DNA from: Clostridiaceae bacterium
GTDB taxonomy: Bacteria > Bacillota > Clostridia > Lachnospirales > Lachnospiraceae
Assembly (NCBI GenBank): GCA_910575435.1
Contig: CAJTGI010000012.1
Coordinates: 1 to 64,000, forward strand
DNA length: 64,000 nt
Reading direction: 5' to 3'
In this document: one piece after another, positions 26,228-34,975 of the stretch
Layout: each line of letters opens with the position of its first letter
Numbering within the stretch: position 1 is the stretch's first letter
Made by a program: the position numbers and the translations under genes
The notes under the pieces: generated by a model
Databases searched by the model: none
What the model was told of the DNA's origin: nothing
The model's input: only the letters and a program-made list of their open reading frames with translations

Positions 26228-27682
26228 ATGGTGATTCTTCGAGAACATCCTTGGGAAGAAAAGGGAGGGCTGCCTTCCGTCCTTGGAAATGAGGGTGCAG
26301 GAAGAGGCAGGGGATTGGATGGAAAGACAGAAAATGAGAGTTGGGAAGCCGGAATAAAAAGAGGAGATGGTCCGGGGATTGCCATAGATATTGGCACGAC
26401 TACGGTGGTGGCCTATCTCTGGGATTTTTCCCGGAGAGAGGTGCTGCGCGCGATATCTCAGGAGAACTGCCAGACCAGTATGGGGGCAGATGTGATGATG
26501 CGGATTATGCATGCCCAGAGGGGCAGGGGGGAGGTTTTGCATCAGATGCTGGTGGATCAGTTCCAGAGGATGCTGGGGGAATTGTTGGGCTTCTGGCAAG
26601 AAGCAGGAAATACTTTGCTTCCGGATCAGGAGATTCCCGTGTCCGTGGTGGGCAATCCTACTATGTGCCATTTCTTTTTGAATCAGGATGTGTCAGGACT
26701 GGCGGGCGCGCCTTTCCGGAGTGCTTATGAGGGGAACTTTTTTTGTACTGGGGAAGAGTTGGGATTTCAGCGGGGGAGGAAACTTAGGATTCAAGTGCTT
26801 TCCGGGATTGCCGCCCATGTGGGGGGCGATGCCCTGGCAGTTCTGGGAGTGGCGGAACGCCGGGGGATGGAGGGCGTGACTCTGATGGTGGATTTGGGAA
26901 CCAATGCGGAGATGATACTAGCAAATCGGGGGAGTCTGACGTGCTGTTCTACGGCGGCAGGGCCAGCACTGGAAGGAAAGGGCATAGCCTGTGGCGTTCG
27001 GGCAAAGCCGGGGGCGGTGACTGGGGTGAAGATTGCCCCGAAGACGGGAAATATTGTTCTGGAATATCTTTCAGGAGCGGCGCCTATGGGGATTACGGGA
27101 ACGGGGCTTCTGGAATTGATGGAGGGATTGTGCCGTTGCGGTATTCTCACAAGGGAAGGCTATCTTTTGGAGAGGGAGGAGGCCGAGAAGAGCAATATTC
27201 ATCCAAAGCTGTCAGCACGGCTGGTGACTAGGCAGGGAAAGCGGGGGTTTCTGCTGTGCGGGGAAGACGAGGCGAGCAGGGGGAATTGCTGTATGGGGGT
27301 GGGCAAGGAGATTATTTTGTATCAGGATGACGTGAGAAATGTGCAGCTTGCCAAGGGGGCGATTCTGGCTGGAATCCAGTGCCTGTTATATGAAAGTGGC
27401 CTGTCGCCGGAGGATGTGGAGGAGGTGCTGGTGGCTGGGGCTTTGGGAAATCATCTTCGGGAGGAGGCAGTGCTTCGCCTGGGATTATTCCCCCGGGCGT
27501 TTCGGGGGAGGATTTCTCTGGTTGGAAACAGTGCGGGAATTGGTGCGGTGAGAATGCTAGTCGAATCTGGATTTGCCGAGGCGATGGAGCGGCGGGCCGG
27601 GGAGATTGCCCATTTGGAACTGGCAGAGATGGAGGCGTTCAAAAAAAATATGATGGATGGCATGGCGTTTAGAGAATTTTGA
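26228..27682 (+). CDS. ASKHA-domain protein (corrinoid-activation type)
   Basis: This ~485-residue protein carries the ASKHA ATPase core found in reductive activators of corrinoid proteins (RACo/RamA-like): GIAIDIGTTTVVAYLWD (about 53-69), SVVGNPTMCHFFL, a second phosphate motif VDLGTNAEMILANRG, CCSTAAGPALEGKGIACG, and VLVAGALGNHL near the end. Family members usually have an N-terminal 2Fe-2S ferredoxin domain with four cysteines; here the N-terminal ~50 residues are low-complexity and lack it. It may be a shorter subtype or have lost that domain. The start is uncertain (ATG 26228 or TTG 26186); a repeat copy lies directly upstream. Confidence 0.78.
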   Translation: MVILREHPWEEKGGLPSVLGNEGAGRGRGLDGKTENESWEAGIKRGDGPGIAIDIGTTTVVAYLWDFSRREVLRAISQENCQTSMGADVMMRIMHAQRGRGEVLHQMLVDQFQRMLGELLGFWQEAGNTLLPDQEIPVSVVGNPTMCHFFLNQDVSGLAGAPFRSAYEGNFFCTGEELGFQRGRKLRIQVLSGIAAHVGGDALAVLGVAERRGMEGVTLMVDLGTNAEMILANRGSLTCCSTAAGPALEGKGIACGVRAKPGAVTGVKIAPKTGNIVLEYLSGAAPMGITGTGLLELMEGLCRCGILTREGYLLEREEAEKSNIHPKLSARLVTRQGKRGFLLCGEDEASRGNCCMGVGKEIILYQDDVRNVQLAKGAILAGIQCLLYESGLSPEDVEEVLVAGALGNHLREEAVLRLGLFPRAFRGRISLVGNSAGIGAVRMLVESGFAEAMERRAGEIAHLELAEMEAFKKNMMDGMAFREF

Positions 27683-27946
27683 AATGAGATGCCGATGATA
27701 AATGAATGAGACGTAATTATAAAATATAATAGCGTTGTTTTGGATAGGAAATGAGTGGGAAATTGCCTGTCCGATATACTATGAATAGGAACGGTATTTT
27801 TAAGGAAAATAATAGGGGAAAGTTGTAATTCCTGCGAACTTCATATATAATTTTAAACGACAATAAAAGTAAGGTTCTATTTGCATGGTCTTTTTTCGGA
27901 AAGAGAGGAATGGCCTTTAATAGGAACATGTTAAGATGAGGTGGCT

Positions 27947-28816
27947 ATGAGCAAAGTATTAGTTATGACGGACAGTAACAGCGGCATTACCCAGGATGAA
28001 GGGCTATCCATGGGCGTAAAGGTGCTTCCAATGCCTTTTTTGATCGGGGATGAGACGTTTTTTGAGGATATTGATTTTACCCAGGAGGAGTTTTATCGGA
28101 AATTAGGGGGAGAGGGGGAGGTTTCTACATCCCAGCCCTCTCCCGAGGCGGTGACCAGCGCATGGGACGAATTGCTGGCAAAGGGCGATGAGATTGTGTA
28201 CATTCCCATGTCCAGCGGGCTGTCAGGTTCCTGCCAGACGGCCAGGATGCTAGCGGAGGATTACGATGGGAGAGTTCAGGTGGTGGATAACCAGCGCATA
28301 TCCGTGACCCAGAGGCAGTCGGTGCTGGATGCCATGGAACTGGCAGAGCGGGGATGGAGCGCATTGCAGATTCGGGAGTATCTGGAGGAGATGAAGATGG
28401 AATCCAGCATCTATATTATGCTGGATACGTTGAAGTACCTGAAAAAGGGCGGCAGGATTACGCCGGCTGCTGCGGCGCTGGGGTCTGCCCTGCGGTTGAA
28501 GCCTGTGCTTCAGATTCAGGGGGAGAAACTGGATGCTTTTACCATCGCCAGGACGAAGAAGCAGGGGGTTTCCAAAATGCTGGCAGCCATGGAGGATGAT
28601 ATCAACCGCCGTTTTGGCGGCATGGAAAATATACAGAACATCCATTTGGAGGTGGCTCATACCAATAATGAGGAGGCGGCATTGGAATTTGTGGATCTGA
28701 TTAAGGAAAAGTTCGGCGTGGAGGAGGTTATTATGAACCCGCTGTCCCTGTCGGTTTCCTGCCATATCGGTCCCGGTGCGCTGGCCATTGCTTGCAGCAG
28801 AGCCATTGAGGAGTGA
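27947..28816 (+). CDS. DegV family fatty-acid-binding protein
   Basis: This 289-residue protein belongs to the DegV/FakB family, which holds a fatty acid for phosphorylation by the FakA kinase. Family marks are VMTDSNSGI at the N-terminus, VSTSQPSPEAV, YIPMSSGLSGSCQTARM, the helix region YIMLDTLKYLKKGGRI and the C-terminal CHIGPGALAIA. GAGGTGG precedes the ATG at 27947. It lies in a + strand run with proA and hydF but is spaced from both, so no operon is claimed. Confidence 0.92.
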   Translation: MSKVLVMTDSNSGITQDEGLSMGVKVLPMPFLIGDETFFEDIDFTQEEFYRKLGGEGEVSTSQPSPEAVTSAWDELLAKGDEIVYIPMSSGLSGSCQTARMLAEDYDGRVQVVDNQRISVTQRQSVLDAMELAERGWSALQIREYLEEMKMESSIYIMLDTLKYLKKGGRITPAAAALGSALRLKPVLQIQGEKLDAFTIARTKKQGVSKMLAAMEDDINRRFGGMENIQNIHLEVAHTNNEEAALEFVDLIKEKFGVEEVIMNPLSLSVSCHIGPGALAIACSRAIEE

Positions 28817-28939
28817 GGCTTTGGGATGCGTGAGATGTTTCTGGCGTGAAGTGCCTTTGATCGTGCGAAATGCATATGGCGAAGTGGTGAACGGCAATAG
28901 TCAGATGGAAACAGAGAAGGGAAATAGAAATGAGGTAGA

Positions 28940-30190
28940 ATGATGGCTTATATAGATGACTTGGGAAAAAGGGCGGTGGAGGTAAAGGGGCGCATTGCCA
29001 CGGCTTCCACCGGGGAGAAGAATCGGATTCTGGAGGAGATTGCCAGAAATCTAAGGGCAAACGTGCCGGAGATACTTAGGGAGAATGAGAAGGATATCGG
29101 GGCTGCCAGGGGGCATGGCATATCGGACACGATGGTGGATCGGCTTCGCCTGACGGAGGAGCGGATTTCCGGCATTGCCAATGCCTGTATGGAACTGGTG
29201 GGGCTGGAGGATCCGGTGGGGGAGATTCTGGAGGGTTCCCTTCGCCCCAATGGTATGCGGATTACGAAGGTGCGGGTGCCCATGGGCGTGGTGGGGATTA
29301 TCTATGAGTCCCGGCCGAATGTGACGGTGGATGCTGCGGCACTTTGCATCAAGAGCGGAAATGCCGCCATTCTCCGGGGTGGCAAGGAGGCGATCCACTC
29401 TAACAAGATACTTATGAAGGTGATGCAGCAGGCAGTGGCAGCCTGTGGGTTCCCGCCGGAGATCGTCCAGCTGGTGGAGGATACTTCCAGGGAGGTTTCC
29501 ACCCAGATGATGCGGGCAAATGATTATATTGACATTCTGATTCCCAGGGGCGGTGCGGGGCTGATTCAGGCGATTGTGAAGAATGCTACGGTGCCGGTGA
29601 TTGAAACTGGAACGGGAAATTGCCATATCTACGTGGATGAATTGGCGGATCTTGATATGGCGGTGGATATCACGGATAATGGCAAGACCCAGCGACCCAG
29701 CGTGTGCAATGCCTTGGAGACCTGTCTGGTTCATGAGGGGGTGGCGGAGGCATTCTTGCCGAAGCTGGCGGATAGATTCCAGGCCCATCAGGTGGAAATC
29801 AGGGGATGCGAGAGGACGAGGCGGATTCTGGGTGACAAGGTGATTCCTGCCGGGGAGGAGGATTACGCCACGGAGTTTCTGGATTATGTCATGTCCGTTC
29901 GGGTGGTGGATTCCATTGAAGAAGCCATTGACCATATTGGAAAGTATTCTACGGGGCATTCTGAGTGCATTGTTACCAAGGACTACGACCATGCGGAGAA
30001 GTTTCAGCGGGAGGTGGATTCTGCCTGCGTCTATGTGAATTGCTCCACCAGGTTTACGGATGGCGGGGAGTTTGGCTTGGGGGCGGAGATTGGCATTTCT
30101 ACCCAGAAGCTTCACGTGAGGGGGCCCATGGGCTTGAAAGAGTTGACTACGATGAAATACTGGATCAATGGAAACGGACAAATCAGATAA
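28940..30190 (+). CDS. proA: Glutamate-5-semialdehyde dehydrogenase
   Basis: ProA reduces gamma-glutamyl phosphate to glutamate semialdehyde with NADPH, the second step of proline synthesis. The 416-residue length is typical. Visible are VGIIYESRPNVTVDAAALCIKSGNAAILRGGKEA, PRGGAGLI, the catalytic cysteine region TGTGNCHIYVD, and the C-terminal FGLGAEIGISTQKLHVRGPMGL. GAGGTAGA precedes the ATG pair at 28940/28943. The usual partner proB (glutamate 5-kinase) is not next to it in this window. Confidence 0.97.
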   Translation: MMAYIDDLGKRAVEVKGRIATASTGEKNRILEEIARNLRANVPEILRENEKDIGAARGHGISDTMVDRLRLTEERISGIANACMELVGLEDPVGEILEGSLRPNGMRITKVRVPMGVVGIIYESRPNVTVDAAALCIKSGNAAILRGGKEAIHSNKILMKVMQQAVAACGFPPEIVQLVEDTSREVSTQMMRANDYIDILIPRGGAGLIQAIVKNATVPVIETGTGNCHIYVDELADLDMAVDITDNGKTQRPSVCNALETCLVHEGVAEAFLPKLADRFQAHQVEIRGCERTRRILGDKVIPAGEEDYATEFLDYVMSVRVVDSIEEAIDHIGKYSTGHSECIVTKDYDHAEKFQREVDSACVYVNCSTRFTDGGEFGLGAEIGISTQKLHVRGPMGLKELTTMKYWINGNGQIR

Positions 30191-30280
30191 GGTCGGATTG
30201 CATGTTGTAAATTTGCGGCGGTGCGGAGGATGGCGCATATTGAATCGGCAGTAATGAGGTGCAGAGAAAGGGATGGCAGA

Positions 30281-31582
30281 ATGAGCTTACATACTACGAT
30301 GGGGGGCGACCGCCTTCAGATTGTGTTGCTTGGTAAGAGAAACGCTGGGAAATCCAGCGTGCTGAACGCATTGACAGGGCAGCCCCTGGCGATTGTGTCA
30401 GATATGAAGGGGACGACGACGGACCCGGTGTCCAAGGCTATGGAGATTCTGCCCCTGGGGCCTTGCATGATTACGGATACGCCGGGGCTGGATGACGAGG
30501 GTTCTCTGGGGCGGATGCGGGTTGACAAGGCGGTGCAGGCTCTGAATAGGGCGGACATGGCCCTTGTGGTGATGGATATCAATGCTCTGGGAGAAGGAGA
30601 CCAGGCTGGGGAGCGGAAGCTTTCAATGGCGGAGCCTGGGCTTTCGGAGGCAGAGCAGGGGCTTCCTGACACGGAGAGGGAGATTGTGGCTAGGATCAAG
30701 GAGAAGGGCATTCCCTATGTGCTTATATTGAACCAGGCGGATCGCATGGAGGGGCATGCCCGGGAGGAGATCAGAAGGCGGCTGGCGGGCATGAACCCGC
30801 AGGTGCCGGTGATTCTTATGAGCGCGGCTACCGGGGCAGGTGTTTCAGAACTCAAGGATGCCATGATTGGCTGTCTGCCCCGGGAGGATAAAGAACTCCA
30901 TATAGTCAGCGACTTGATTGGGGCGGGAGATATTCTGGTTCTGGTGGTTCCAGTGGATTCCGCAGCGCCCAAGGGACGGCTGATCATGCCCCAGCAGCAG
31001 GTGATTCGGGATATCCTGGACCATGGTGCCGTGGCAGTGGTGACCCAGGTGCCTGAACTGGCCAATACATTGGAAAACTTGTCTGGAAAGGTCAGGATGG
31101 TGATTACGGATTCCCAGGCTTTTGGGCAAGTTTCAGCGGTGGTGCCGGAGGACATTCCCCTCACCTCTTTTTCCATTCTCTTTGCCAGGCATAAGGGGAA
31201 TCTAAGGAAGCTCGTTGCCGGGGCGAGAGCGGTGGAGGATCTGCGGGACGGGGACAGGGTGCTTATTGCCGAGGGCTGCACCCATCACCGACAGTGCGAG
31301 GATATTGGTACGGTGAAGATTCCTAGATGGCTGCGGGAGCATAGCGGAAAGGACTTGCAGATTGATACCTGCAGCGGCTGTGATTTTCCTTCGGATTTGT
31401 CAGAATATCGCATGGTGATTCACTGTGGCGGCTGCACGCTGCACGAGAGGGAGATGAGGCACAGGATTTTCCTGGCAGAGGAGCAGGGCGTTCCCATGGT
31501 GAATTACGGAATATTTATCGCTTATGTGAATGGGATCGTGGAGCGAAGCGTCCGGGTATTTCCAGAGGGGGAGCTTGGGTGA
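30281..31582 (+). CDS. hydF: [FeFe]-hydrogenase maturation GTPase HydF
   Basis: HydF is the scaffold on which HydE and HydG assemble the 2Fe subcluster of [FeFe]-hydrogenase. This 433-residue protein has an N-terminal GTPase domain (GKRNAGKSSVLNALTGQ Walker A; TDTPGLDDEG; LILNQADR) and a C-terminal cluster-binding domain with CTHHRQCEDIG and HCGGCTLHERE supplying ligands. The ATG at 30281 gives the usual family start; the longer frame from 30221 adds 20 non-conserved residues. An acidic insert (about 115-140, repeated LSMAEPGLSEAEQGL) is unusual within the GTPase domain. HydE and HydG are not in this window. Confidence 0.96.
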   Translation: MSLHTTMGGDRLQIVLLGKRNAGKSSVLNALTGQPLAIVSDMKGTTTDPVSKAMEILPLGPCMITDTPGLDDEGSLGRMRVDKAVQALNRADMALVVMDINALGEGDQAGERKLSMAEPGLSEAEQGLPDTEREIVARIKEKGIPYVLILNQADRMEGHAREEIRRRLAGMNPQVPVILMSAATGAGVSELKDAMIGCLPREDKELHIVSDLIGAGDILVLVVPVDSAAPKGRLIMPQQQVIRDILDHGAVAVVTQVPELANTLENLSGKVRMVITDSQAFGQVSAVVPEDIPLTSFSILFARHKGNLRKLVAGARAVEDLRDGDRVLIAEGCTHHRQCEDIGTVKIPRWLREHSGKDLQIDTCSGCDFPSDLSEYRMVIHCGGCTLHEREMRHRIFLAEEQGVPMVNYGIFIAYVNGIVERSVRVFPEGELG

Positions 31583-31647
31583 GGGAATGGGGTGAATGGT
31601 GGCAACGTGGAATGGATTGATCATTGAAGGCGCAGGGGGAGGAACAA

Positions 31648-32301
31648 ATGCAGTCATATGTGACCATATATCAGGGCGGCCAGGGGGAGATCGTGGAGAA
31701 GAAATCCCGCTTTATCGCCCAGGTATTTCCTGTGGAGACGGAGGAAGAGGCCGCTGGGATTATAGAGGAGACGAAGAAGAAATACTGGGATGCCAGGCAC
31801 AACTGCTATGCCTTCGTGCTGGGGGCCGGGGGAGAGGTTTCCCGGTGCAGTGACGACGGAGAACCTTCCGGCACTGCCGGGAGACCGATTCTGGAGGTGA
31901 TTGCAGGAAGGGGACTTCGCAATGTGCTGGTGATTGTGACCCGGTATTTTGGCGGGACGCTTCTCGGCACCGGAGGGCTGGTGCGGGCTTACTCTGCCGC
32001 AACCCAGGCGGGGATTGATGCCAGTCAGGTGATTACCAAGGAGGTGGGGTATCGGCTGACGGTGGACACGGATTACGCTGGGGTAGGGAAATTGCAATAT
32101 GTAGCGGCACAGCAGGATGTGGGCATTCTGGATACGGTCTATGGGGAACAGGTGCAGATGATTCTGCTTGCTCCGGCGGCGCAATGCGACAAGTTGATCT
32201 GCGAGATTACCGAGGCGACGGCAGGGCAAACGAAGATTCAGAAAGGGGAGGAGCAGATTTATTTCGCTAAGATTGACAAAGAGATTTTGCTTTTTGACTG
32301 A
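31648..32301 (+). CDS. YigZ/IMPACT family protein
   Basis: This 217-residue protein matches the YigZ (UPF0029/IMPACT) family: VEKKSRFIAQVFPVETEEEA, WDARHNCYAFVLG, CSDDGEPSGTAGRPILEVI and VTRYFGGTLLGTGGLVRAYS, with a C-terminal DUF1949-like ferredoxin-fold part. In eukaryotes the domain modulates eIF2-alpha kinase GCN2; the bacterial role is not settled. GGAGG about 10 bases upstream favours the ATG at 31648 over a TTG at 31624. It sits between hydF and rarA. Confidence 0.93.
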   Translation: MQSYVTIYQGGQGEIVEKKSRFIAQVFPVETEEEAAGIIEETKKKYWDARHNCYAFVLGAGGEVSRCSDDGEPSGTAGRPILEVIAGRGLRNVLVIVTRYFGGTLLGTGGLVRAYSAATQAGIDASQVITKEVGYRLTVDTDYAGVGKLQYVAAQQDVGILDTVYGEQVQMILLAPAAQCDKLICEITEATAGQTKIQKGEEQIYFAKIDKEILLFD

Positions 32302-32392
32302 TGGATGTTTTGCGGGGAAGTGACTGCGGGATGGGACGGACTGCTGTAAATAGACATTTTGAATTAAATTCAGTGGAAGGATGGAGGTGGCC

Positions 32393-33724
32393 ATGGATTT
32401 ATTTGACTATATGCGGGAACAGAATCAGGAGAATGAATCGCCCCTGGCTTCCAGGCTTCGCCCTAGGACTTTGGAGGAAGTGGTGGGGCAGGAGCATATC
32501 ATAGGCAAGGGGAAGCTGCTGTACCGTGCCATCCGTGCGGACAAGCTTAGTTCCATTCTCTTCTATGGCCCGCCGGGGACGGGGAAGACTACGCTGGCCA
32601 AGGTGATTGCGGGAACTACCAGCGCAGAGTTTATGCAAATCAACGCTACTTCCGCCGGAAAGAAGGATATGGAGGAAGTGGTGAGGAAGGCCAAGGAAAA
32701 TGGGGGGATGTATGGGAAGAAGACCATCCTCTTCGTGGACGAGATTCACCGCTTTAACAAGGGGCAGCAGGATTATCTTTTGCCCTTCGTGGAGGATGGC
32801 ACGGTTATTCTGATCGGGGCTACCACGGAGAATCCTTACTTTGAGGTGAATGGAGCTCTTTTGTCCCGATCCATTATCTTTGAATTAAAGCCCCTCACCC
32901 CGGAGAATGTCAAGGAACTGATTCGGCGGGCCATCACGGATCGGGAGCGGGGAATGGGCAGTTACGAGGCGGTCATGGACGAGGATGCTGTGGATTTCCT
33001 GGCGGAGATTTCCGGCGGGGATGCCCGCATGGCGCTCAATGCGGTGGAACTGGGAGTGCTTACCACGGACCGGGACGGGGATGGGAGGATTCATCTCACT
33101 AGGGAGGTGGTGTCGGAGTGCATCCAGAAGCGGGTGATCCGCTATGACAAATCCGGGGATAGCCACTATGACACGGTGAGCGCGTTTATCAAGAGCATGC
33201 GGGGGTCTGACCCGGATGCGGCGGTGTACTATCTGGCGAGAATGCTGTACGCCGGGGAGGACGTGAAGTTTATTGCCAGGCGCATCATGATCTGCGCAGC
33301 GGAGGATGTGTCCAATGCGGATCCCATGGCATTGGTGCTGGCTACCAGTGCTTCCCAGGCGGTGGAGCGGATCGGGATGCCGGAGGCGCAGATTATCCTG
33401 GCCCAGGCTGTTTCCTATGTGGCCAGCGCGCCCAAGAGCAACTCGGCGGTGAATGCCATCAGCCGGGCGATGGAGTCGGTGCGGTCGGAGCGGATTAAGA
33501 CAATCCCGCCCCATCTGCAGGATGCTCATTATAAGAATGCAGGGAAGCTGGGGCATGGCGTGGGATATCAATATGCCCATGATTTTCCCAAGCATTATGT
33601 AAGGCAGCAGTATCTGCCGGATGAATTGGTGGGGCGAAAGTTCTACTGTCCCTCGGAGAATGGCCATGAAAAGGAGATTCGCAGATATTTTGACTGGATT
33701 CATGAAGAATCGGAGGAGGAGTGA
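32393..33724 (+). CDS. rarA: Replication-associated recombination AAA ATPase RarA/MgsA
   Basis: RarA acts at stalled replication forks and belongs to the clamp-loader-like AAA+ family. The 443-residue protein has the start LASRLRPRTLEEVVGQEHI, Walker A FYGPPGTGKTTLAK, Walker B ILFVDEIHRFNKGQQD, sensor GATTENPYFEV, and the C-terminal tetramerisation domain (PPHLQDAHYKNAGKLGHGVGYQYAHDFP). GGATGGAGGTGG precedes the ATG at 32393. A tiny repeat-containing reading frame begins two bases after its stop. Confidence 0.96.
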   Translation: MDLFDYMREQNQENESPLASRLRPRTLEEVVGQEHIIGKGKLLYRAIRADKLSSILFYGPPGTGKTTLAKVIAGTTSAEFMQINATSAGKKDMEEVVRKAKENGGMYGKKTILFVDEIHRFNKGQQDYLLPFVEDGTVILIGATTENPYFEVNGALLSRSIIFELKPLTPENVKELIRRAITDRERGMGSYEAVMDEDAVDFLAEISGGDARMALNAVELGVLTTDRDGDGRIHLTREVVSECIQKRVIRYDKSGDSHYDTVSAFIKSMRGSDPDAAVYYLARMLYAGEDVKFIARRIMICAAEDVSNADPMALVLATSASQAVERIGMPEAQIILAQAVSYVASAPKSNSAVNAISRAMESVRSERIKTIPPHLQDAHYKNAGKLGHGVGYQYAHDFPKHYVRQQYLPDELVGRKFYCPSENGHEKEIRRYFDWIHEESEEE

Positions 33725-33726
33725 CA

Positions 33727-33870
33727 ATGGTGGCTGCCGGTTTTAGTGCAATGAATGAGGGGGAACGATGGGTGGCTACCGGTCTCAGTGCAATGTATGA
33801 GGGGGAACGATGGGTGGCTGTCGGTTATGGAGCGAAGGCAATGAGGAAAGGAGACAAGAGTGAAAAATAA
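33727..33870 (+). CDS. Small protein built from 14-residue tandem repeats
   Basis: This 47-codon frame begins at an ATG two bases after the rarA stop. It reads as 14-residue units with a 42-base period: VAAGFSAMNEGERW, VATGLSAMYEGERW and a partial VAVGYGAKAMRKGDK. Repeat starts at about 33729, 33771 and 33813 are evenly spaced. That the frame stays open across the repeats and that substitutions keep the residue pattern suggest translation, probably by re-initiation from rarA since no separate ribosome site is seen. No known family; it could also be a non-coding tandem repeat. Confidence 0.4.
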   Translation: MVAAGFSAMNEGERWVATGLSAMYEGERWVAVGYGAKAMRKGDKSEK

Positions 33871-33879
33871 ATTGTTTCA

Positions 33880-33969
33880 CAACACAAACTATGTTTGTGT
33901 TGCAAGTATTGTGTCTGCGCTGCGACACAAACATTGCATTATGCGAAAAAAGCAGCGCAGAAATGAGGT
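33880..33969 (+). promoter_or_regulatory. Structured leader with a possible pseudoknot before a small membrane protein gene
   Basis: CAACACAAAC (33880-33889) pairs with GTTTGTGTTG (33893-33902). A second hairpin pairs TTGTGTC (33909-33915) with GACACAA (33924-33930). The loop of that hairpin and one flank, TCTGCGCTGC (33914-33923), is perfectly complementary to GCAGCGCAGA (33952-33961), which ends just before GAGGT at 33965-33969. Pairing of loop and downstream arm would form a pseudoknot beside the ribosome site. Confidence 0.6.
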
Positions 33970-33974
33970 AATTT

Positions 33975-34172
33975 ATGAAGAAGATTAGGAGAATAGCCGC
34001 GCTGATTGGCGTGATCCTGCTGGTGGGAATGTATGTGGCTACGCTGATTTCAGCATTTCTGGCCACGCCGGCTACCAGGGACCTGTTTTTGGCCAGCGTG
34101 GTGGCCACGGTGATGATTCCGATTCTGCTCTATGTGCTGCAGTTGATTTATAAATGGATATTCAAGCCCTGA
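33975..34172 (+). CDS. Small two-helix membrane protein
   Basis: A 65-residue protein with two hydrophobic stretches (IAALIGVILLVGMYVATLISAFLA and FLASVVATVMIPILLYVLQLIYKWIF), joined by a short polar turn (TPATRD). GAGGT is 6 bases before the ATG. It resembles short Lachnospiraceae membrane proteins of unknown function. It precedes the lipid-related genes and its leader is strongly structured, which suggests tight control. Confidence 0.65.
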   Translation: MKKIRRIAALIGVILLVGMYVATLISAFLATPATRDLFLASVVATVMIPILLYVLQLIYKWIFKP

Positions 34173-34252
34173 GGGTATCGCCACTGTGATGAGTATTGAT
34201 GATGGTTTCATTCCCTGGGAAGATAGGGGGATGGCGGTGAGAAGGAGTTGAT

Positions 34253-34975
34253 ATGAGGAAGGATAAGACGAAGTTCTGTGAATTTTATGAGAAAGGTATT
34301 GGGAAAATCATACCGAAATATGGCTTTCTGTCGGTGATATTCTGTTTTGTATTCAATTCCCTGATCTATACGGGTCTGCAGTTTCTGATGGCGGGAGCCA
34401 AGCATTATGACCTGACCACGGACCTGGATAGGGCTATTCCCTTTGAGCCGTGGTGGGGCGTGATTTACCTGGGGTGCTTTCTGTTTTGGGCGGTGAATTA
34501 TATCCTGATTACCAGGCAGGGGAAGGAGGGCTGGTACCGCTTTGCTACGGGAGACTATCTCTCCCGCATTCTCTGCGGGATTTTCTTCATCTTCCTGCCT
34601 ACCACCAATGTGCGGCCGGAGGTGGTGGGGGATGGCATTCCCCAGGCGCTGATTCGTTTCGTGTACATGATGGATGCGCCTACCAACCTCTTTCCCTCGA
34701 TTCACTGTCTGGTGAGCTGGCTGTGTTTTGCAGGCATTCGGAATAGGAAAGATCTGCCAGCCTGGTACAAGGCTTTCTCCTGTATCTTCGCAATTCTGGT
34801 GTTTGCGTCCACATTGTTTACCAAGCAGCATTATATCGTGGATGTAATTGTGGGTGTACTTTTTGCGGAAATGTGTTATTATATCGGTAACCATACCAAG
34901 CTTTATCAGAAAGTGATGGGGGTATTCGATCAAATAAACGGGAAGGTGTTTGGGGAAAGTTTTCATGAAGAATAA
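34253..34975 (+). CDS. PAP2-family membrane phosphatase
   Basis: This 240-residue protein has about six hydrophobic segments and the PAP2 signature spread over NLFPSIHCLVSW (conserved His in SxH) and STLFTKQHYIVDVIVG (His and Asp of the catalytic set). Such enzymes remove phosphate from phosphatidic acid, phosphatidylglycerol phosphate, undecaprenyl pyrophosphate or inositol-type lipids. It overlaps the flippase-like gene by 11 bases, and pssA and psd follow, so a lipid substrate is likely. The first ~20 residues are cytosolic and charged. Confidence 0.88.
   Translation: MRKDKTKFCEFYEKGIGKIIPKYGFLSVIFCFVFNSLIYTGLQFLMAGAKHYDLTTDLDRAIPFEPWWGVIYLGCFLFWAVNYILITRQGKEGWYRFATGDYLSRILCGIFFIFLPTTNVRPEVVGDGIPQALIRFVYMMDAPTNLFPSIHCLVSWLCFAGIRNRKDLPAWYKAFSCIFAILVFASTLFTKQHYIVDVIVGVLFAEMCYYIGNHTKLYQKVMGVFDQINGKVFGESFHEE

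Noticed and set aside
29051-30238. Long minus-strand open frame (395 codons) opposite proA
   Set aside because: It is the shadow of the GC-biased third positions of proA; no ribosome site, no family-like sequence, and proA is unmistakable.
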